Source of the DNA: Morella rubra
Lineage: Eukaryota > Streptophyta > Magnoliopsida > Fagales > Myricaceae
Assembly: GCA_003952965.2 (NCBI GenBank)
Contig: CM025856.1
Coordinates: 21,917,351-21,981,350, forward strand
DNA length: 64,000 nt
Reading direction: 5' to 3'
The position numbers were made by a program, and so were the translations under genes. Below, in pieces: positions 11,201-24,300 of the stretch. The stretch's first letter is position 1; the number at the start of each line of letters is the position of its first letter. Under the pieces are notes generated by a model. It saw only the letters and a list, made by a program, of their open reading frames with translations, was not told the DNA's origin and ran no database searches.

Positions 11201-12564
11201 GTGGACCTTGGATGCAGTGATGAGATTTTGACAATCATTTCAATGATTCAAACAGGGAATATATTCTACAGGCCTAGGGAAAAACAAGCCCAAGCAGATC
11301 AGAAGAGGGCCAAGTTTTTCCAGCCAGAGGGAGATCATCTAACCTTACTTACAGTTTATGACGCTTGGAAAAATAATAACTTTTCCGGACCATGGTGTTT
11401 TGAAAACTTTGTTCAGTCTAGATCATTGAGAAGGGCACAGGATGTTAGGAAACAGCTGCTCACCATCATGGACAAGTATGGTTCTTCAACTTTCTTTTGC
11501 AATTCCTCAGTCATGCATTATCTTTTGCTATTAGCGTTCTTGAAGCACTTGGCTTTCATTTCTTTAGCTGCCTGTGAACTTTGTCTTAAAAAGAGAAGAG
11601 GGGGGAGGTTTCCATATTTCTTTAAAAGTATGACAGCTCTGATCTTCTTGTCATTATGTAAATTAAGTGTCAGTGAATTGAGAGTATAGCTTGTTTTCCA
11701 TACTTGAAAAGAATAGCAGTAGTTTTCCACCCTGTCTTGGATACCACAGGTATGACAGACTGAATAGGTCATCGCAATTCTTGTGTCCATGGTGGCAAAA
11801 TGTGCCTTCACCCTGAATTGGCCGACTTCCACCATCAGTGATGCTAGAATAACTATTTTTGACTAATTTATCAGGACTTCCTGTGAGCCCTATTTGTTGC
11901 TTGTGGCAAATATTTTCAAGATGATCCTTCTGATTCCTATCCGCTTAGTTGCAAAATTGGCAGTAAATGCAAATATAAGATTTACTGACTCTTTGATGTT
12001 GCCACATCCTTGCTTTATTTCTTTTCAACTATAGTATCCTATGGATGGCATGTCTATTGTACTGGTTTTGTGAGTTAAAAAACAGTAAAGATAATTTCTT
12101 TGCAATGCCACTGCCTGTAGAGTTTGCTTGTCATCTTTATCCCGACTTGATAATTAATGCTGCATTGCAGATATAAATTGGACGTCGTGAGTGCTGGAAG
12201 AAATTTTACAAAAATCAGGAAGGCAATTACTGCAGGATTCTTTTTCCATGGTGCTAGAAAGGACCCGCAGGAGGGCTATAGGACCCTGGTTGAGAACCAG
12301 CCAGTGTACATCCATCCTAGCAGTGCTCTTTTCCAGAGACAACCTGACTGGGTGATCTACCATGAGCTGGTGATGACCACAAAGGAGTACATGCGGGAGG
12401 TCACAGTAGTAGATCCTAAATGGCTTGTTGAACTGGCTCCAAGATTCTTCAAAGTTGCAGATCCTACAAAGATGAGCAAGCGCAAACGACAAGAAAGAAT
12501 CGAACCGCTTTATGACAGATATCACGAGCCTAACTCTTGGCGTCTGAGTAAACGTCGTGCTTGA
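8247..12564 (+). CDS. DEAH5: DEAH5/Prp22-type spliceosomal RNA helicase, two exons, one frameshift in this sequence
   Basis: Prp22/DHX8 releases spliced mRNA from the spliceosome in the nucleus. Exons 8247-11475 and 12171-12564 join across GT-AG to end in SKRRA. Order: N-terminal helical domain ([18 protein letters not shown]), an RD/RS-like charged tract (about residues 125-245), an S1 RNA-binding domain (about 250-330), helicase motif I GETGSGKT (near base 9975), motif II DEAH (near 10265), SAT (near 10360), motif [10 protein letters not shown] (near 10870), then the WH, ratchet and OB regions. The frame breaks in the T run 9607-9609: the first frame stops at 9630-9632, while the conserved protein continues in another frame from KIF...NPEGSLSR onward. 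One extra T there would keep 1,207 residues, close to the usual ~1,170. Everything else is intact, so a sequencing or assembly indel is more likely than a dead gene, but a true null allele is possible. The start AACAATGGC has good context. Confidence 0.9.
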
Positions 12565-14118
12565 GATGTGTTTCAGGAAATGGGTTTCTCCATTTTGATG
12601 GTGCATGTTGTTGTAAATGTAAATATTCCCGTTTTATTATTTTCTGAGGCTATTTTGACACTCCAATGATTCTTAACAAAAATTCTGGAAAGTCTCTCCC
12701 AAGTTTTATGCGTTGGGGTAATTCACTGGTTTTCAAATGAGCTAGTTCTTGTATTACATTGTTGGCTTTTATTAATTGGACTCTGTGACTCCTCATGAAC
12801 TTTTCTGGCCTTGTGGGACCCAAAACACAAGACAAGTCCTCCTCCTATTGGTCTTAATGTGGTTGCTTTCATATAATATGGGAAACTACATGCACAGAAT
12901 ACCTGCTGAAGTCCTTGAGTTTGATCAACAATGGTTATCCAGATTCTTCATTGAGTGAGTTACCCTCCAGATTCAATCCTTGATAACCCTAACATTTTCC
13001 TTTTTTGAATTCAATGGAATATTTTTTTCTCAATGGAGTTTTTGTTTTTCTTTCCTTGAAATGTTGAGTGGTGTTCTTTCATTTACTGGATAGAAGTGTT
13101 ATTATACTTGATAATGCAGTCAAGCTCCAGGAGTATTTGGGAGGCTTCCCTCTGCATTTCTACATTTGTTACCTTTGCTCATGATTAAGTCAGTTTTCTT
13201 GTTTACTCAGTTCATCAATTCTATGAATAATTTTGGCTACCCATTATTTGTTTATTATGCCTTCTCCTTAAGCATCTCTTCTTATTGCTTGATTACATCC
13301 TTTACTATGTTGGAATAATACCATAAAAGTATCCTGTTTAAGTATTGTACTTGGTTTTTTTCCCCCCTCCAAGGCAGCACTGGTGTGACCGCTTTGGCTT
13401 AGGGATGTTAATCACTTGCATGGACAAGAGGATTTTCTTGTTGAAGGATGATAGAACTGTTGATGCTCGTAAGAAGTAGAAGTGCACTATTTTGGTATAT
13501 CCCACATTAGTGTCAATTATAGCCAAAGGTACAAAAGCAAAAACTCGCTGGTGTGTAGAATTTATGGTGAGGGTTGCTTTCCTTCTGAGGGATTACATTT
13601 GCCATCTTTTCATTCCAGTCATCTTTTAGCTCCTTCTAAATTCCAGTCATTCTTTTTAGAATTCCTGCTTTACCATGTAGGTCTTTGGTTTTTTGTTCTT
13701 TGACATACAAGAAATCCCTAATTTATTCTCATATTTATTCAATTGCTAAGTTCTGAGAAAACAGAAAACCTGCGGGGAATTGATCATCATGAAAGAGTAA
13801 TCAAAAGGGGAAACACTGTTTTCATTTCAAGGTGTTACTGCTTGAGATGAAGTAATCTCTTTATAGGGCACAGTTGGTTTTTTGTTTCTTACATTTGAAA
13901 CCATTGTATCTACCGTGGTTTTCATTTCTGGTTGAATATTTGTCCTCCCGGATGATGATATCAATCTGAAAATGGACTTCATTTGTGATGCTTTGTACTG
14001 ACACTCTAGGAAGATGAGCATGCAGAACTCTTGGTACATCTTATACATGTAACCTGACTAGCTCTGTCTGAAATGGTATTGTTCTTTGATTAGTCTCAGT
14101 CAGTTAAGGGTATTTGGG
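12565..14118. other. Helicase 3' flank and unassigned intergenic DNA
   Basis: The 3' UTR begins here. Beyond it the DNA is AT-rich with short open frames on both strands that match nothing I recognise. No gene is supported. Confidence 0.45.
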
Positions 14119-14324
14119 ATGGATCAGGATCCTCTGCAATTTTTTGTCTGGATTGCACTGTGCAATTCAAAGAATAGACTGAAGGTAGATTTTACACCAT
14201 TTAATATTATCCATGTAACGTTTCGGGTCGCATGAATTTTATAATGGAATCCACTTGCTCGGTCTATCTTTTTCTGAATTGCACCATACAATCCGACAGA
14301 AAAATGTAGAGGATCCCCATCCAT
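14119..14324. mobile_element. Foldback MITE, about 206 bp
   Basis: The two ends are imperfect inverted repeats of about 65 bp. The left starts ATGGATCAGGATCCTCTGCA; the complement of the right starts ATGGATGGGGATCCTCTACA, and similarity continues through GTGCAATTCA. TTTGGG on both sides may be part of a target duplication, but its length is unclear, so the superfamily is not assigned (Mutator-like is possible). Confidence 0.7.
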
Positions 14325-17300
14325 TTTGGGGTGAGGAGGTTTAAATGATAAGAAGAATCGTTTATCCCATCTAATGTGATATGATATACTTTTTTTTTTC
14401 TTCAATTATTCAACTGTTTGTGAAAGGAGAGGCCTTTTGGGTCTGCAGGGGATGTAAACTAAATAATGTTCGATTATAACCGATCATGCTTGGAAAAGAG
14501 AATGTTATAGATCTCAGTATCACTTTGCTTTCAAGTACGCACATGACGGGAACATCATGGTAACTGTGGGCGTGAGTTGTAATTATTCTTTGTGCAGGAT
14601 TCTAATAATCCAATATATTAAGCAGATTGCCAGTTTCTACTTTGACTTTTTTGGGTTCCAAAAGCATTCTAATCTCACCATAAGAATTGAAAACTACATC
14701 CAAATTGGGTTATTAAAAATCACCTGGTGATTGATTACTTCTCTCATCAATACCATCTTCACGCCCTTCGGATTAGCTGCAAATTATTTTCAATCAACAA
14801 ATTCGTGCCATTTAATTGCATCAAAACTCTTATTATGTGTATATAAACAAACCCATTTAGTAGTACAAAGACAAGTAAACAGGGCACTCAGCTAAAACAA
14901 AGGCTTCAAAGTTCTTAGGAAATGGAGTCCAAGATAGTAGCGGAACCTAGTCTTGAAGGAGTTGAGGTGATTCTAGGATATCGGATCAAAGATATTATTA
15001 CTGGAAGTTTTTACACATGCATACTTTTCAGCATGGTTTGCATCCAGAACTCCCCTATGGGAAGTTCACTTGTCTGCGAATCTTCAACTTAGATTACTTG
15101 TCCAAATTTCGTCTGAAGCTTTAATGATGATCAAAATGGTTCCGCAATCGTTTCATAAAATCCGTCAAAACGACGTATGTTTAGTTCCTGCTGTCTGCCA
15201 GTTATGACGTCTGAGGTTGATATCTTACCTAGGTTCTATATGTTTTGACTACATGTATCCTTAAATTAGATTCAAAAATTCGAGAAAGCAGTCGCAAACT
15301 ATTCTTATGAAGCTTCTATGAAGTCATTCTAGATGTTTTTTAACCATGTAGGACTGTTATACTTTTAGATCTTCTAATGTCTCCATGGACAGTTTTGCAG
15401 GCAAAGTAATTGTTAGAGAAGCAACGCTGAATTCTTGTTTTCAAAGAGTTTCCCATCACCCTTTGAATAGTCCGGCATTGTGATCCGTAATTAATTTCAT
15501 TACCGATTGGTTTACTTCTTTTAGTATCAACCACTTCAATGGTGCTGCTACCCGGCGATTCAATCTGACAACCCATTACACGTTGTTTATCCTCTGGCAG
15601 GGTTTTCAGGATGTTTAGGAGCCCTTCATAACTTTGGTACAGCTTGGCGAGAACCATGTGGTAACACTGCTGGAGAGATGCCAAAAAAGGGACTCAAGTG
15701 TATATTTGACACACATTCGTGGGAAAAAGACCAAATGGCTATAGTCTATGTTGAGGACACTCTAGTTGGGAAGGCTGTGAAGGAAAGAAAGACAGCACTG
15801 AACAGAGCGGCAAAAAGATGCACTAGTCAAAATTGATAGCTATTGCGTATCAGAAAAATGATGTTTGCCAGCGCAATCAAATAGCATAAGAATCTGCTTT
15901 AAAAAATTACATTATAATTTTAGTGCCGGGAATTAGGGGAAGGAAAAAACATTATTGTTTGAGTAAGCCAATTGAGAAATAAGGTATAGTAATTTCTTTA
16001 ATGTCCGTCCATATTATGTTGTTTTCTTTTCTTCTGATTTGTTATTTTTCTTGACGGTAATCGTACGGTCTCATTCGTTGTCTTGGATTTTTTTTATTAA
16101 AAAAAAACTTTAATTATTCTACTTTACGCTTTTTTTGGCCTTTTGACAAGTTTCTTCTATTGTATGCCAAAAAACTTCCGCGAAGGGTGAAAAAGCTATA
16201 GTTTAATCCGTCTATTTCCAAACTCACGTGCAAGACTCCCTTCTCTATTTTCCTTTCTTCTTCTTTTTTCCAAATAATTGCGTTTATTATTACCCTTCAC
16301 TAAGGGTAAGGGTGGCCGTTCATCATTAACTTACGAGTTAAATTCTCAACAGAAAACAGACTTCCTGTCTCTCTCTCCCAGTCTTTACAGGTCTATGCCT
16401 TTCGTCGGCTTTCGGCTGTTTATAATAATAAATTATAATAAAGTTCGAATCCATGGGTACTCTGCTCGAACCAGGTTGTCATAAACTATGCAAAGATGTC
16501 GTTTGGGTACCAAAAACGAAAAATCTGCGTCGTCCATCACATGCCCATCAGGAAAACTACATCGGCTTCTTGGTGATGGAATACAGGGAAGTATGAGATG
16601 GATCTCTGAACTTTGACTTTTCAGTTGGGTCCCATCATTCTTGATCCTTGACCACAGATCCTCAAGTTCTTTACCGAGGATAAATTGTATGCTTTTAGAT
16701 ACCTTAGGCCCACCATATCCTCAATGCTTCCACGTGCACAGGGAGACTCACGTAGTTCTACATCTCTCAACCAGAGAAAGAACACGTCTTCTTCTGCAAA
16801 TTCCACAAACCCCTTCTCATAGGCATGGTGCTAACTGCTAGTGCGAGTATATGAAGGCCACTAAACATGTATCAATATCAAAGCAAATTTTATTCTAAAC
16901 ACGTGATTACTAACCCAATTTTGGTAAGCTTTTGATTAAGCTACCTCTATCCTATCAGATAAGACCTTCATGAATATCTTTTGTTGATCTGCTACATAAA
17001 TTTATCATTTGGTTAAGCAAATCTATTCATTTCAACAAATCTTATATTAAACTGTTAATGATTCCCTGGTTGGATATTTTGACGTCTCCCAGAAAACAAT
17101 TAATAAGGAGGTCAATGTTGAGAGTTTCACTTCTTTTTTGGTAAGAACAGAGTAAAAGTATTCAAATTCTGCAGGAACCACAAATGGAGACTTAAAAGGA
17201 ATTATTGTTAGACAAGCAATCTTCGAGTCATGTTGAAGTCTTGGACATTAATGTACTTGCCGCAAGACAGATGTACACCTCTTTTCTCATCCAACAGACC

Positions 17301-17559
17301 TCACAAAGCACAACCGACAGCCAACCCCTCCTCAAAGTCACTGTCTTAATTGACGTACACTGTGCACTTTAGACTAATGCAATCGTTAATAACAAATTCA
17401 TTCTTCAGCTCACCACAAAAAAAAAAAAAAAAAAAAAAAAAAACAAAAAAATTCATTCTACAGTTCTTTTGTCTTCCACTTGCTCTACTTCACAAATCTC
17501 ACTCTCTCCGAACCCTCACTCTCCTCTCCCTGGGCTGAAGTGGTAGAAGCAGAACCAAG
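14325..17559. other. Intergenic DNA with one unassigned 114-codon minus-strand frame
   Basis: The longest open frame is 15340-15684 (minus), with a TTG at its open end and an internal ATG; part reads LYQSYEGLLNILKTLPEDKQ. It may be a relic exon or chance. A run of 27 A lies at 17417-17443, just upstream of the methyltransferase gene. No other gene is seen. Confidence 0.35.
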
Positions 17560-18822
17560 ATGGGTTCTGTATCTCTCAAGATAGGGGATGGAACAGCCAG
17601 ATTCAGAAGAGCAACTCTGTGCTCTTCAGCAGTCAACATTCTCATGCTCTTGTCGGTGCTCACCACCAATCTATTTGCGCTCTACGCTTTCACATCCTCC
17701 CCAAAGGACCACCAAAACCTCCTACTTCACCACTCTCACAAGAACATCTCTCTTATCTCGGAGCAGGTATCGCTGATCCTGAGGGAGATCGATGTCTCAC
17801 AGAAGAAGCTCGTGAAGATGGAAAAAGAGCTTCTTGGCTATGAAGGTCTCGATCTTTCAAGGCCAAACCTTGCAACCGAGCTCAAGCTTTTTCTCCAGCA
17901 CCACCAGCTCCCCTTGGGCAAGGATTCAAGAACTGGGATCACTGAAATGGTAGCTTCTGTGGGCCATTCCTGCGAGAAATCTGTGGATTTGTTGTCTCAG
18001 TATATGATTTACAAAGTCTCTGGACCTTGCCCTGATGATTGGAGCGTTGCCCAGAAGCTAATTTTGCGGGGATGTGAGCCGCTGCCGAGAAGGAGGTGCT
18101 TCGCCAAGCCTGTTCCTAAGGTGGGCCTCTACCCTTTTCCCATTTCGCTTTGGAATCCTGCTAGTGATAAGATGGTTACTTGGAGTGGTCTTGGCTGTAA
18201 GAGCTTTGAGTGTTTAAACAAGAAGAAATTGACTAGAGATTGTGTTGGTTGTTTTGATTTGGTTAATGGGTTTGAAAATCAGAGGTTTGTTAAGGCTAGA
18301 AGCAAAATTGATTTTCTTATTGATGATGTTTTAGCTTTGGGAAATGGAGGGATCAGAATTGGTTTCGATGTTGGAGGTGGGTCTGGGACCTTTGCCGCTA
18401 GATTGGCAGAGAGGAATGTGACCGTGATTACCAACACTTTAAATATCGATGCCCCATTTAGCGAGTTTATCGCTGCAAGGGGTCTTTTCCCTCTGTTCTT
18501 GAGTTTAGATCATCGATTCCCGTTCTATGATCATGTGTTTGATTTGGTTCACACTGCTAGTGGATTGGATATTGGGGGAAAACCTGAGAAATTGGAGTTT
18601 CTTATGTTTGATATCGATCGCATTTTGAGAGCTGGCGGATTGTTTTGGTTGGATAATTTTTACTGTGCAAATGATGAGAAGAAAAGGGAGTTGACAAGGT
18701 TGATTGAAAGGTTTGGATATAAAAAGCTGAAATGGGTTGTGGGGGAAAAGTCAGATACAGCTGGTTCAGGGAAACCGGAGGTTTATCTGTCTGCTGTTTT
18801 ACAGAAGCCTGTAAGGGTATGA
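17560..18822 (+). CDS. Plant type-II membrane SAM-dependent methyltransferase-fold protein (At1g29790/At5g40830-like)
   Basis: An intact, intronless 420-codon gene. The N-terminus is short and basic, then a hydrophobic anchor at about residues 20-45 (VNILMLLSVLTTNLFALYAF), then a coiled-coil-like stem (about 55-90), and a C-terminal Rossmann-type methyltransferase domain. The SAM-binding glycine motif reads GFDVGGGSGTFAARL at about residues 268-282. Conserved cysteines occur in CEPLPRRRCF and in the DCVGCFD block. This layout is that of a Golgi-type membrane protein in the family of Arabidopsis At1g29790, At3g27230 and At5g40830. Some members have been linked to cell-wall pectin and cambial growth; the substrate is not known to me. 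The ATG at 17560 follows a CT-rich leader and gives the family's usual start MGSVSLKIGDGTARFRR. Confidence 0.85.
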   Translation: MGSVSLKIGDGTARFRRATLCSSAVNILMLLSVLTTNLFALYAFTSSPKDHQNLLLHHSHKNISLISEQVSLILREIDVSQKKLVKMEKELLGYEGLDLSRPNLATELKLFLQHHQLPLGKDSRTGITEMVASVGHSCEKSVDLLSQYMIYKVSGPCPDDWSVAQKLILRGCEPLPRRRCFAKPVPKVGLYPFPISLWNPASDKMVTWSGLGCKSFECLNKKKLTRDCVGCFDLVNGFENQRFVKARSKIDFLIDDVLALGNGGIRIGFDVGGGSGTFAARLAERNVTVITNTLNIDAPFSEFIAARGLFPLFLSLDHRFPFYDHVFDLVHTASGLDIGGKPEKLEFLMFDIDRILRAGGLFWLDNFYCANDEKKRELTRLIERFGYKKLKWVVGEKSDTAGSGKPEVYLSAVLQKPVRV

Positions 18823-21365
18823 CAGTAAAGAGCTTCTGTGGGAACAATTGGAAACTGCAACATCTAAGCTCTTTGTTGCTATCACTATCTTTGTCCACAC
18901 AGAATTCGTGTGAGTTCATTGCTTTTAACATCCTTATGGTATTCCCTCAATAGCAGAATAAGTTTAAGGAATTATTGCTTTTCCCAACTGCAAATCGGCA
19001 GTGAAGGAGGATATGTCATGTAGTTTTAAGGCTTTATATCTCTTATTCAAGACATTAGGGATAGTATTTACCTTGTTTATTTGGCCGATTAATTGTTAGG
19101 AGATGAAAGAATCATAGTTTATTTTTGGTATTGTGTATTTCATGCTCGATTGTTTTCGTTTCTAGCATTGAAATATGTTCTCTCTGAGTAATGTTTTTTG
19201 TTGGATCAAGAGGCGCCCTTACTATGATCCTAAAGATTAGCGTAAATATGATTATTCAATAAGATTTCAAAGAATTACTTGCCAATAATCTTTGTGGTGA
19301 TTATATTCAAAAGGTAAAACCACTCAGAGGGGTTATTTGCTCTTCAAGATGAGCAGATTGCTTGTGTTCGTCGGATGTTTGACCTTGCACCAGCAATCAT
19401 CTCTGTAGGAACGAAACATAGCTTTCGTTTTGCACTACCTGAAGTTAAGAGTGCATAAATCATAGTCTGTTTCATTCAGAGCCCCTCGCCATATGCAGCA
19501 AGCAACGTATAGTTTTTCTAGTATTGTGCACAGTCCCAGCTCTGTCTCCTCAATCCGAACCCGATATCCATGATCATTAACTTGGACTATTGTGTACAGA
19601 ATTTGGCTAATTCAAAATCAGTGCCCAGAACATCTATTTAACCCCCGTCCCCGACCTGTTATTCAGTGTAAACTGTGAAGTCAATCGAAAAATTACTTGC
19701 AGTGCCTTGTAATCCCCGTCTAAGGAGATGCGTGAGCTGATGCCTAGAAATCGACCCCTGTCCCAATCATTGATTTGTCTTGCTTTTGTTGATTCAAATG
19801 AAGCTTTTCAAGATAAATCTTTAGTGATACTGGTTTCTCCTACACTAGCAAGCCGTTCTTTAGTCCGTTTTCACTACTGCAGTGCTGGGACCTATTGTTC
19901 TTGTTGCTGAATCAGGCACCTGCTGAAGTGCTGTCTTGATCACTTGCTGGTATAATATCTCGAGTCGTGCGACATCTACCATGTCTCTATTTTACTCTGA
20001 AATGTACGATTTCCCTCATTGAACTCGCGCGGATGGGGTAGGAGTACCTGATCAGATCAAGGAGTGCCTCCTTCGAAAGCTAATCAACCTCTGAAAAAGC
20101 TTCGTTACAGTAGGCAATGTTGATAACAAAAGCCACAAATACACTTAGAACCTCCAACGTAGACACATAAACATCTATCTTCTACATTACCTCTTTTTAT
20201 AGCGAGGCAGTAGACTCAGAGAGGGCGACTGGCCTGCTACTCGTGAGCCCTGGCCCTTGATTCTTATGCCTTTCCGGGAATTTGCGCCCCACCGTGAAAG
20301 AAAATTGGGGCACTTCAGCCAACCCACATGGTGGAGACGTATGAGTTAAATGTATTGGTCCATCTCCAAAATTCAGAGCTCTTTTAGCTTTTGCTTACTT
20401 ATCTACTGTCTTTTTCTCAAGACATTTTTTTCATCTGTATTGGGATCTTTTTTATCCATTGCGTCAACAAAGGATTCGAGAATGAGATAGAAAAGAGGAA
20501 CCGCACTTTTCTTCCCTCTTGCATGACGAAGCAAGTGGTGTCTATTCTATGGCTTTCCATCCTGCTTGGACCAAGACATGTTTACTTTATTAATTATTTG
20601 GGAGCGCCTTCATTTGTTGCATTGTTTTCTTCTTTGCCAACTCTTTCTCCATAAGCTTGGACTAAGATACGTTTACGTACTTTTAAAAGTAAATATTGAA
20701 GACTTCCAAATTTCATTCCTCACTTTCCTGCATCTGATTTTGTTCGGACGTTGAATTTCCAGAGCTATCTAACGATGTCAAGCTCTTGCCGTCCCTACAT
20801 ATCAAAGTGTCTTTAACTAAGGAAAAGTGGGTCGTTCTGAATTTTCGGAAGGTGGCGCTAGAGCATTGCTTGGTGGCAACTACAGTATTGAGTTGGCCCT
20901 GAACATTTGTTAGGCCTTTCGACTAGGGCTGGGTTCTATATTGGCCCAGCTCAGCACAGCGAAACTGCTTATCAGGGGGAAATCTAGTCAAAACCCTTTA
21001 TGAGACACATAGCAGAGCTGTCACGTGAGGTGAAACTGCCCGTCTCTCAGACAAGCATTTGACCATCTACTAATCTTTCATGTTCACCGTCAACCATAAT
21101 GTCGATTATACTAGACGGGTTCCAAGTCTAATTTCATGTTCTTGCAAATGTGACTCTGACTCAACTCAAACAGCACATTGCACCTTTACAAAGGCAAGAG
21201 CAAGCAAAAGATGTACCCACATCAAGAGGCCATGGTCGAGGTTATGTTCCTTTTAGGACAAGAATACTTTACGCCCAATGAAGCTGAGAGTCCCCCGACA
21301 CTGCTGCAAATCGGGGTCTCGTAATCAGTGGATGATTGCAGTTAAGTTAGTGTCAAGCATGCCTG
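18823..21365. other. Intergenic DNA between two convergent genes
   Basis: The methyltransferase gene (plus) and the ARF5 gene (minus) end towards this region, so it holds both 3' UTRs. Only short frames are present; none has a recognisable product. No clear repeat was seen. Confidence 0.45.
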
Positions 21366-24300
21366 TTAGACACCTTGCATTGCAGCACTGTTCAGAAGCT
21401 TCATTCCCTCTTCACTCATCTTCTGAACTTCTGAAGGCGATAAAATTTTGATGCAGCGGACACATCGAACAAATTGCCTGCACAGAGTGAATGTGTAATT
21501 GCTGGTGAGTTGCTCCTAAAATGAAAATTTAAGCAGAGAAAGCAAGTGCAAAAGATGAACCATCAAATAGAAGAGACAGAACTCACTCCCAAGGATCATC
21601 CCCAACGAGTAGAACATCATTTTCATAGTCCACGTATACTAATTTCCATCCTGAACCTCTTGGGTCATTAAGCAGCCCCTCCAGTCCAAACATGCACCCG
21701 ATTGCAGAACATAGTTCATCATAGTTTTTAAAAGCAGTGACATCGATTGACCTCCCAACAGATCCTTTCTTCTGAACCTGCCACAACCAAATTCATCACC
21801 CTTGGTCAGATTTGTATAAATCTAGCACCTCCAGAATAGGCACAAGGAAAAAGTGCAGAGAGTTGTAATCCAGGAGATAATAACTTGACTAGCAAATCAA
21901 CTAGACAATGAACGCCCTTATTGAATGTTCTGAAGAATGCCAGAATGTGTCACTGGCTGAACTTTGGAAGAATGAGATTCAAATCTGATTCAGTCAGTGC
22001 ACCGGTCTCAAAGATTTGGAAATCTGAGTCAGGGCATCAGATATGCCATGAAGCCATGGTGATCCAGAAACATGTGCATTTTCAGAACTCTGGCTACATA
22101 TCACAAATAAATGTCCAGTTCACGCTATATAGGGAGTAAATATTTCATAAATTAAATGGAGTTCGTACCTTTGTGTAGGTACGCACAGGTGCAACTACTT
22201 GCTGCCATGAGCTATTCTGCAGAAGACAGCCCTCATCAAAGTCCACATTGCTTGAGGATGTACCTCCCGAGTTGTCTGGGAAGTCTTGCCGAGAGAAAGC
22301 CTGAGAGTCTCCTAGGCTTGCTGAGGTAATCTGGGATTGAACATCCTGACTAGAACTGAAGTTGCCTAGTAAATAATCGGAAGGATTCTGGAAATCCGCA
22401 TCCTTCATAGTACATATGTCATCCAGAATGGTGCTAGAAACAGAAGGATCTACCATAGCACTTCCACCATTATTAGCATTAATGTTATGACAGCTGTAAA
22501 TCCCACTTTGGTTGTAGCTCTCATCTGACAAATCTCTTAAACCACTTGAATTAGAGAAACCATTAATGTTGCATGGGTCTTGGTGAGAAAATGTAGTGAG
22601 CTGATCAGCTTGGGATAGAATGCCAAATTGATGATCCCAAATTTCCTGACCCATTGAAGGTAAAGTGGGATTAACTGCTTCAGGAAATAATGTTGAAGGG
22701 TCTTGAAATCCAAACGCAGATAGAGGTCCAGGTGATCTAAACATTCCTCCAAGAGGTTGGCAAGAGTGGTAATATTTCCATTCATCAGGGTCCAGGGGTG
22801 GAAGTAAGCCATTTAGATTAGAACAATCAGATTGGGGGACATCAAGTTGTTGGGGATGGTAGATCAATGATTCCAATTGCAGCTGCACAGGCCACAAACT
22901 AGTTTGTGATTGTAACGGCTCACGGTTCTGGTTAATGAATGTTGGCTGGTTTACAAGGTTCTGAAGATTTACAGGGCCAGCAGTCAGTTTTTTCTCGTTG
23001 CACCCTCCTGTTGGGGTCATTTGGCTTGACTCATCTGCTGAAATGTCAGGTTTTAAATCTGGCTTTTCAGTATTACTTCCGGCCAGTGTTTGGTTTTCGA
23101 ATTCAGGTAGCGGGTGCAATTTTCCAGCTGAAATTGCTTTGAGTGATGAATTTGAGTTTATGATATCGGGTTGCTCAAGGGATGACTGAGGCTGAATTAG
23201 GGATATACCTTCTGTCAAGATATGCTGAGATTTTTGGTCAGTCATGCCCTGCGTGATCTTCATATCTTGTGATGGCTCTACCTTAGTAGCAGATTCTTCT
23301 TGCAGAGTAGAAAAAACTTTTCCAGGATGGTAAATAATTTGAGGTTGCAGTAGCATCTTGATCAGCTTTTCTGAGCACAGATTAGATATCGAGTACGATA
23401 AATCCCCATTTCCATTTTCAGGAACCTGGAGAAGGGGTCTTTTAACCAGCTGTCCCCATTCAGTTCCTGCTCCTGGTAACATAGCAAATGAGAATAAGAT
23501 AGATATCTAACAAACTTGGACAGCCAAAAACACTGAAGGCAAACTTACCCAAAAATCCAGTGTGTAATGGTCTTTTAAGACCTGAAGTCAAAGAAGGAAA
23601 AATGAAAAGACTTTCAGGAGTCTCTACTTCCCAAGGACTAACACGATTCTGTTTATCACAACACCCTGGCTCGTCCCACTCCACCTGTGGATAAGATGAA
23701 CATTTAAAGTTCAATAGCGAATCCATCAAAAGACAACTAACTCCCATTTTCTAATAGGTATAAACAACTAGAATGAAATTGGAAGAATAGTTTGGTTGTA
23801 CAAGTGAAGTATATGATCCACCTGAAGATTTCTCCACTTGGAACCAGGCCACCTCAGTGGATCGAAGTCGCTGATACCGACTATGGTACCCATATACCTG
23901 TAGGAAAGAAATAAACACATCAACTACCGTCTGCTTTTACAGACAATGAAGTTATCGTGTATCAAGAACACTGATATATCATTGTATTTTTGTCAAGCAG
24001 AAAATGTCATGTATTCCACTATCTAGTAGATTCTAAATGGATAATAGTTGGCCCGTGTCCTATGGTGATTAATTATGTAAGAGGATTCAGTCAGAGAACT
24101 ACCTCCTCTTGCCCGACTCCTCTGTTTCGAACATCATCCCAAACCTCATTCCAACTGAAAGCTGCGTCCCATAGACAGACTTACGGTATCTAGCGAAATT
24201 AATGACAAATTCTGAAGGACATGCCCTACAAATAAGAAGAAAGCAAGGCAAGGTTAAGAAGTGGATAAAAGATCCAGAAATCTGCGAAACGAACAAAGGA

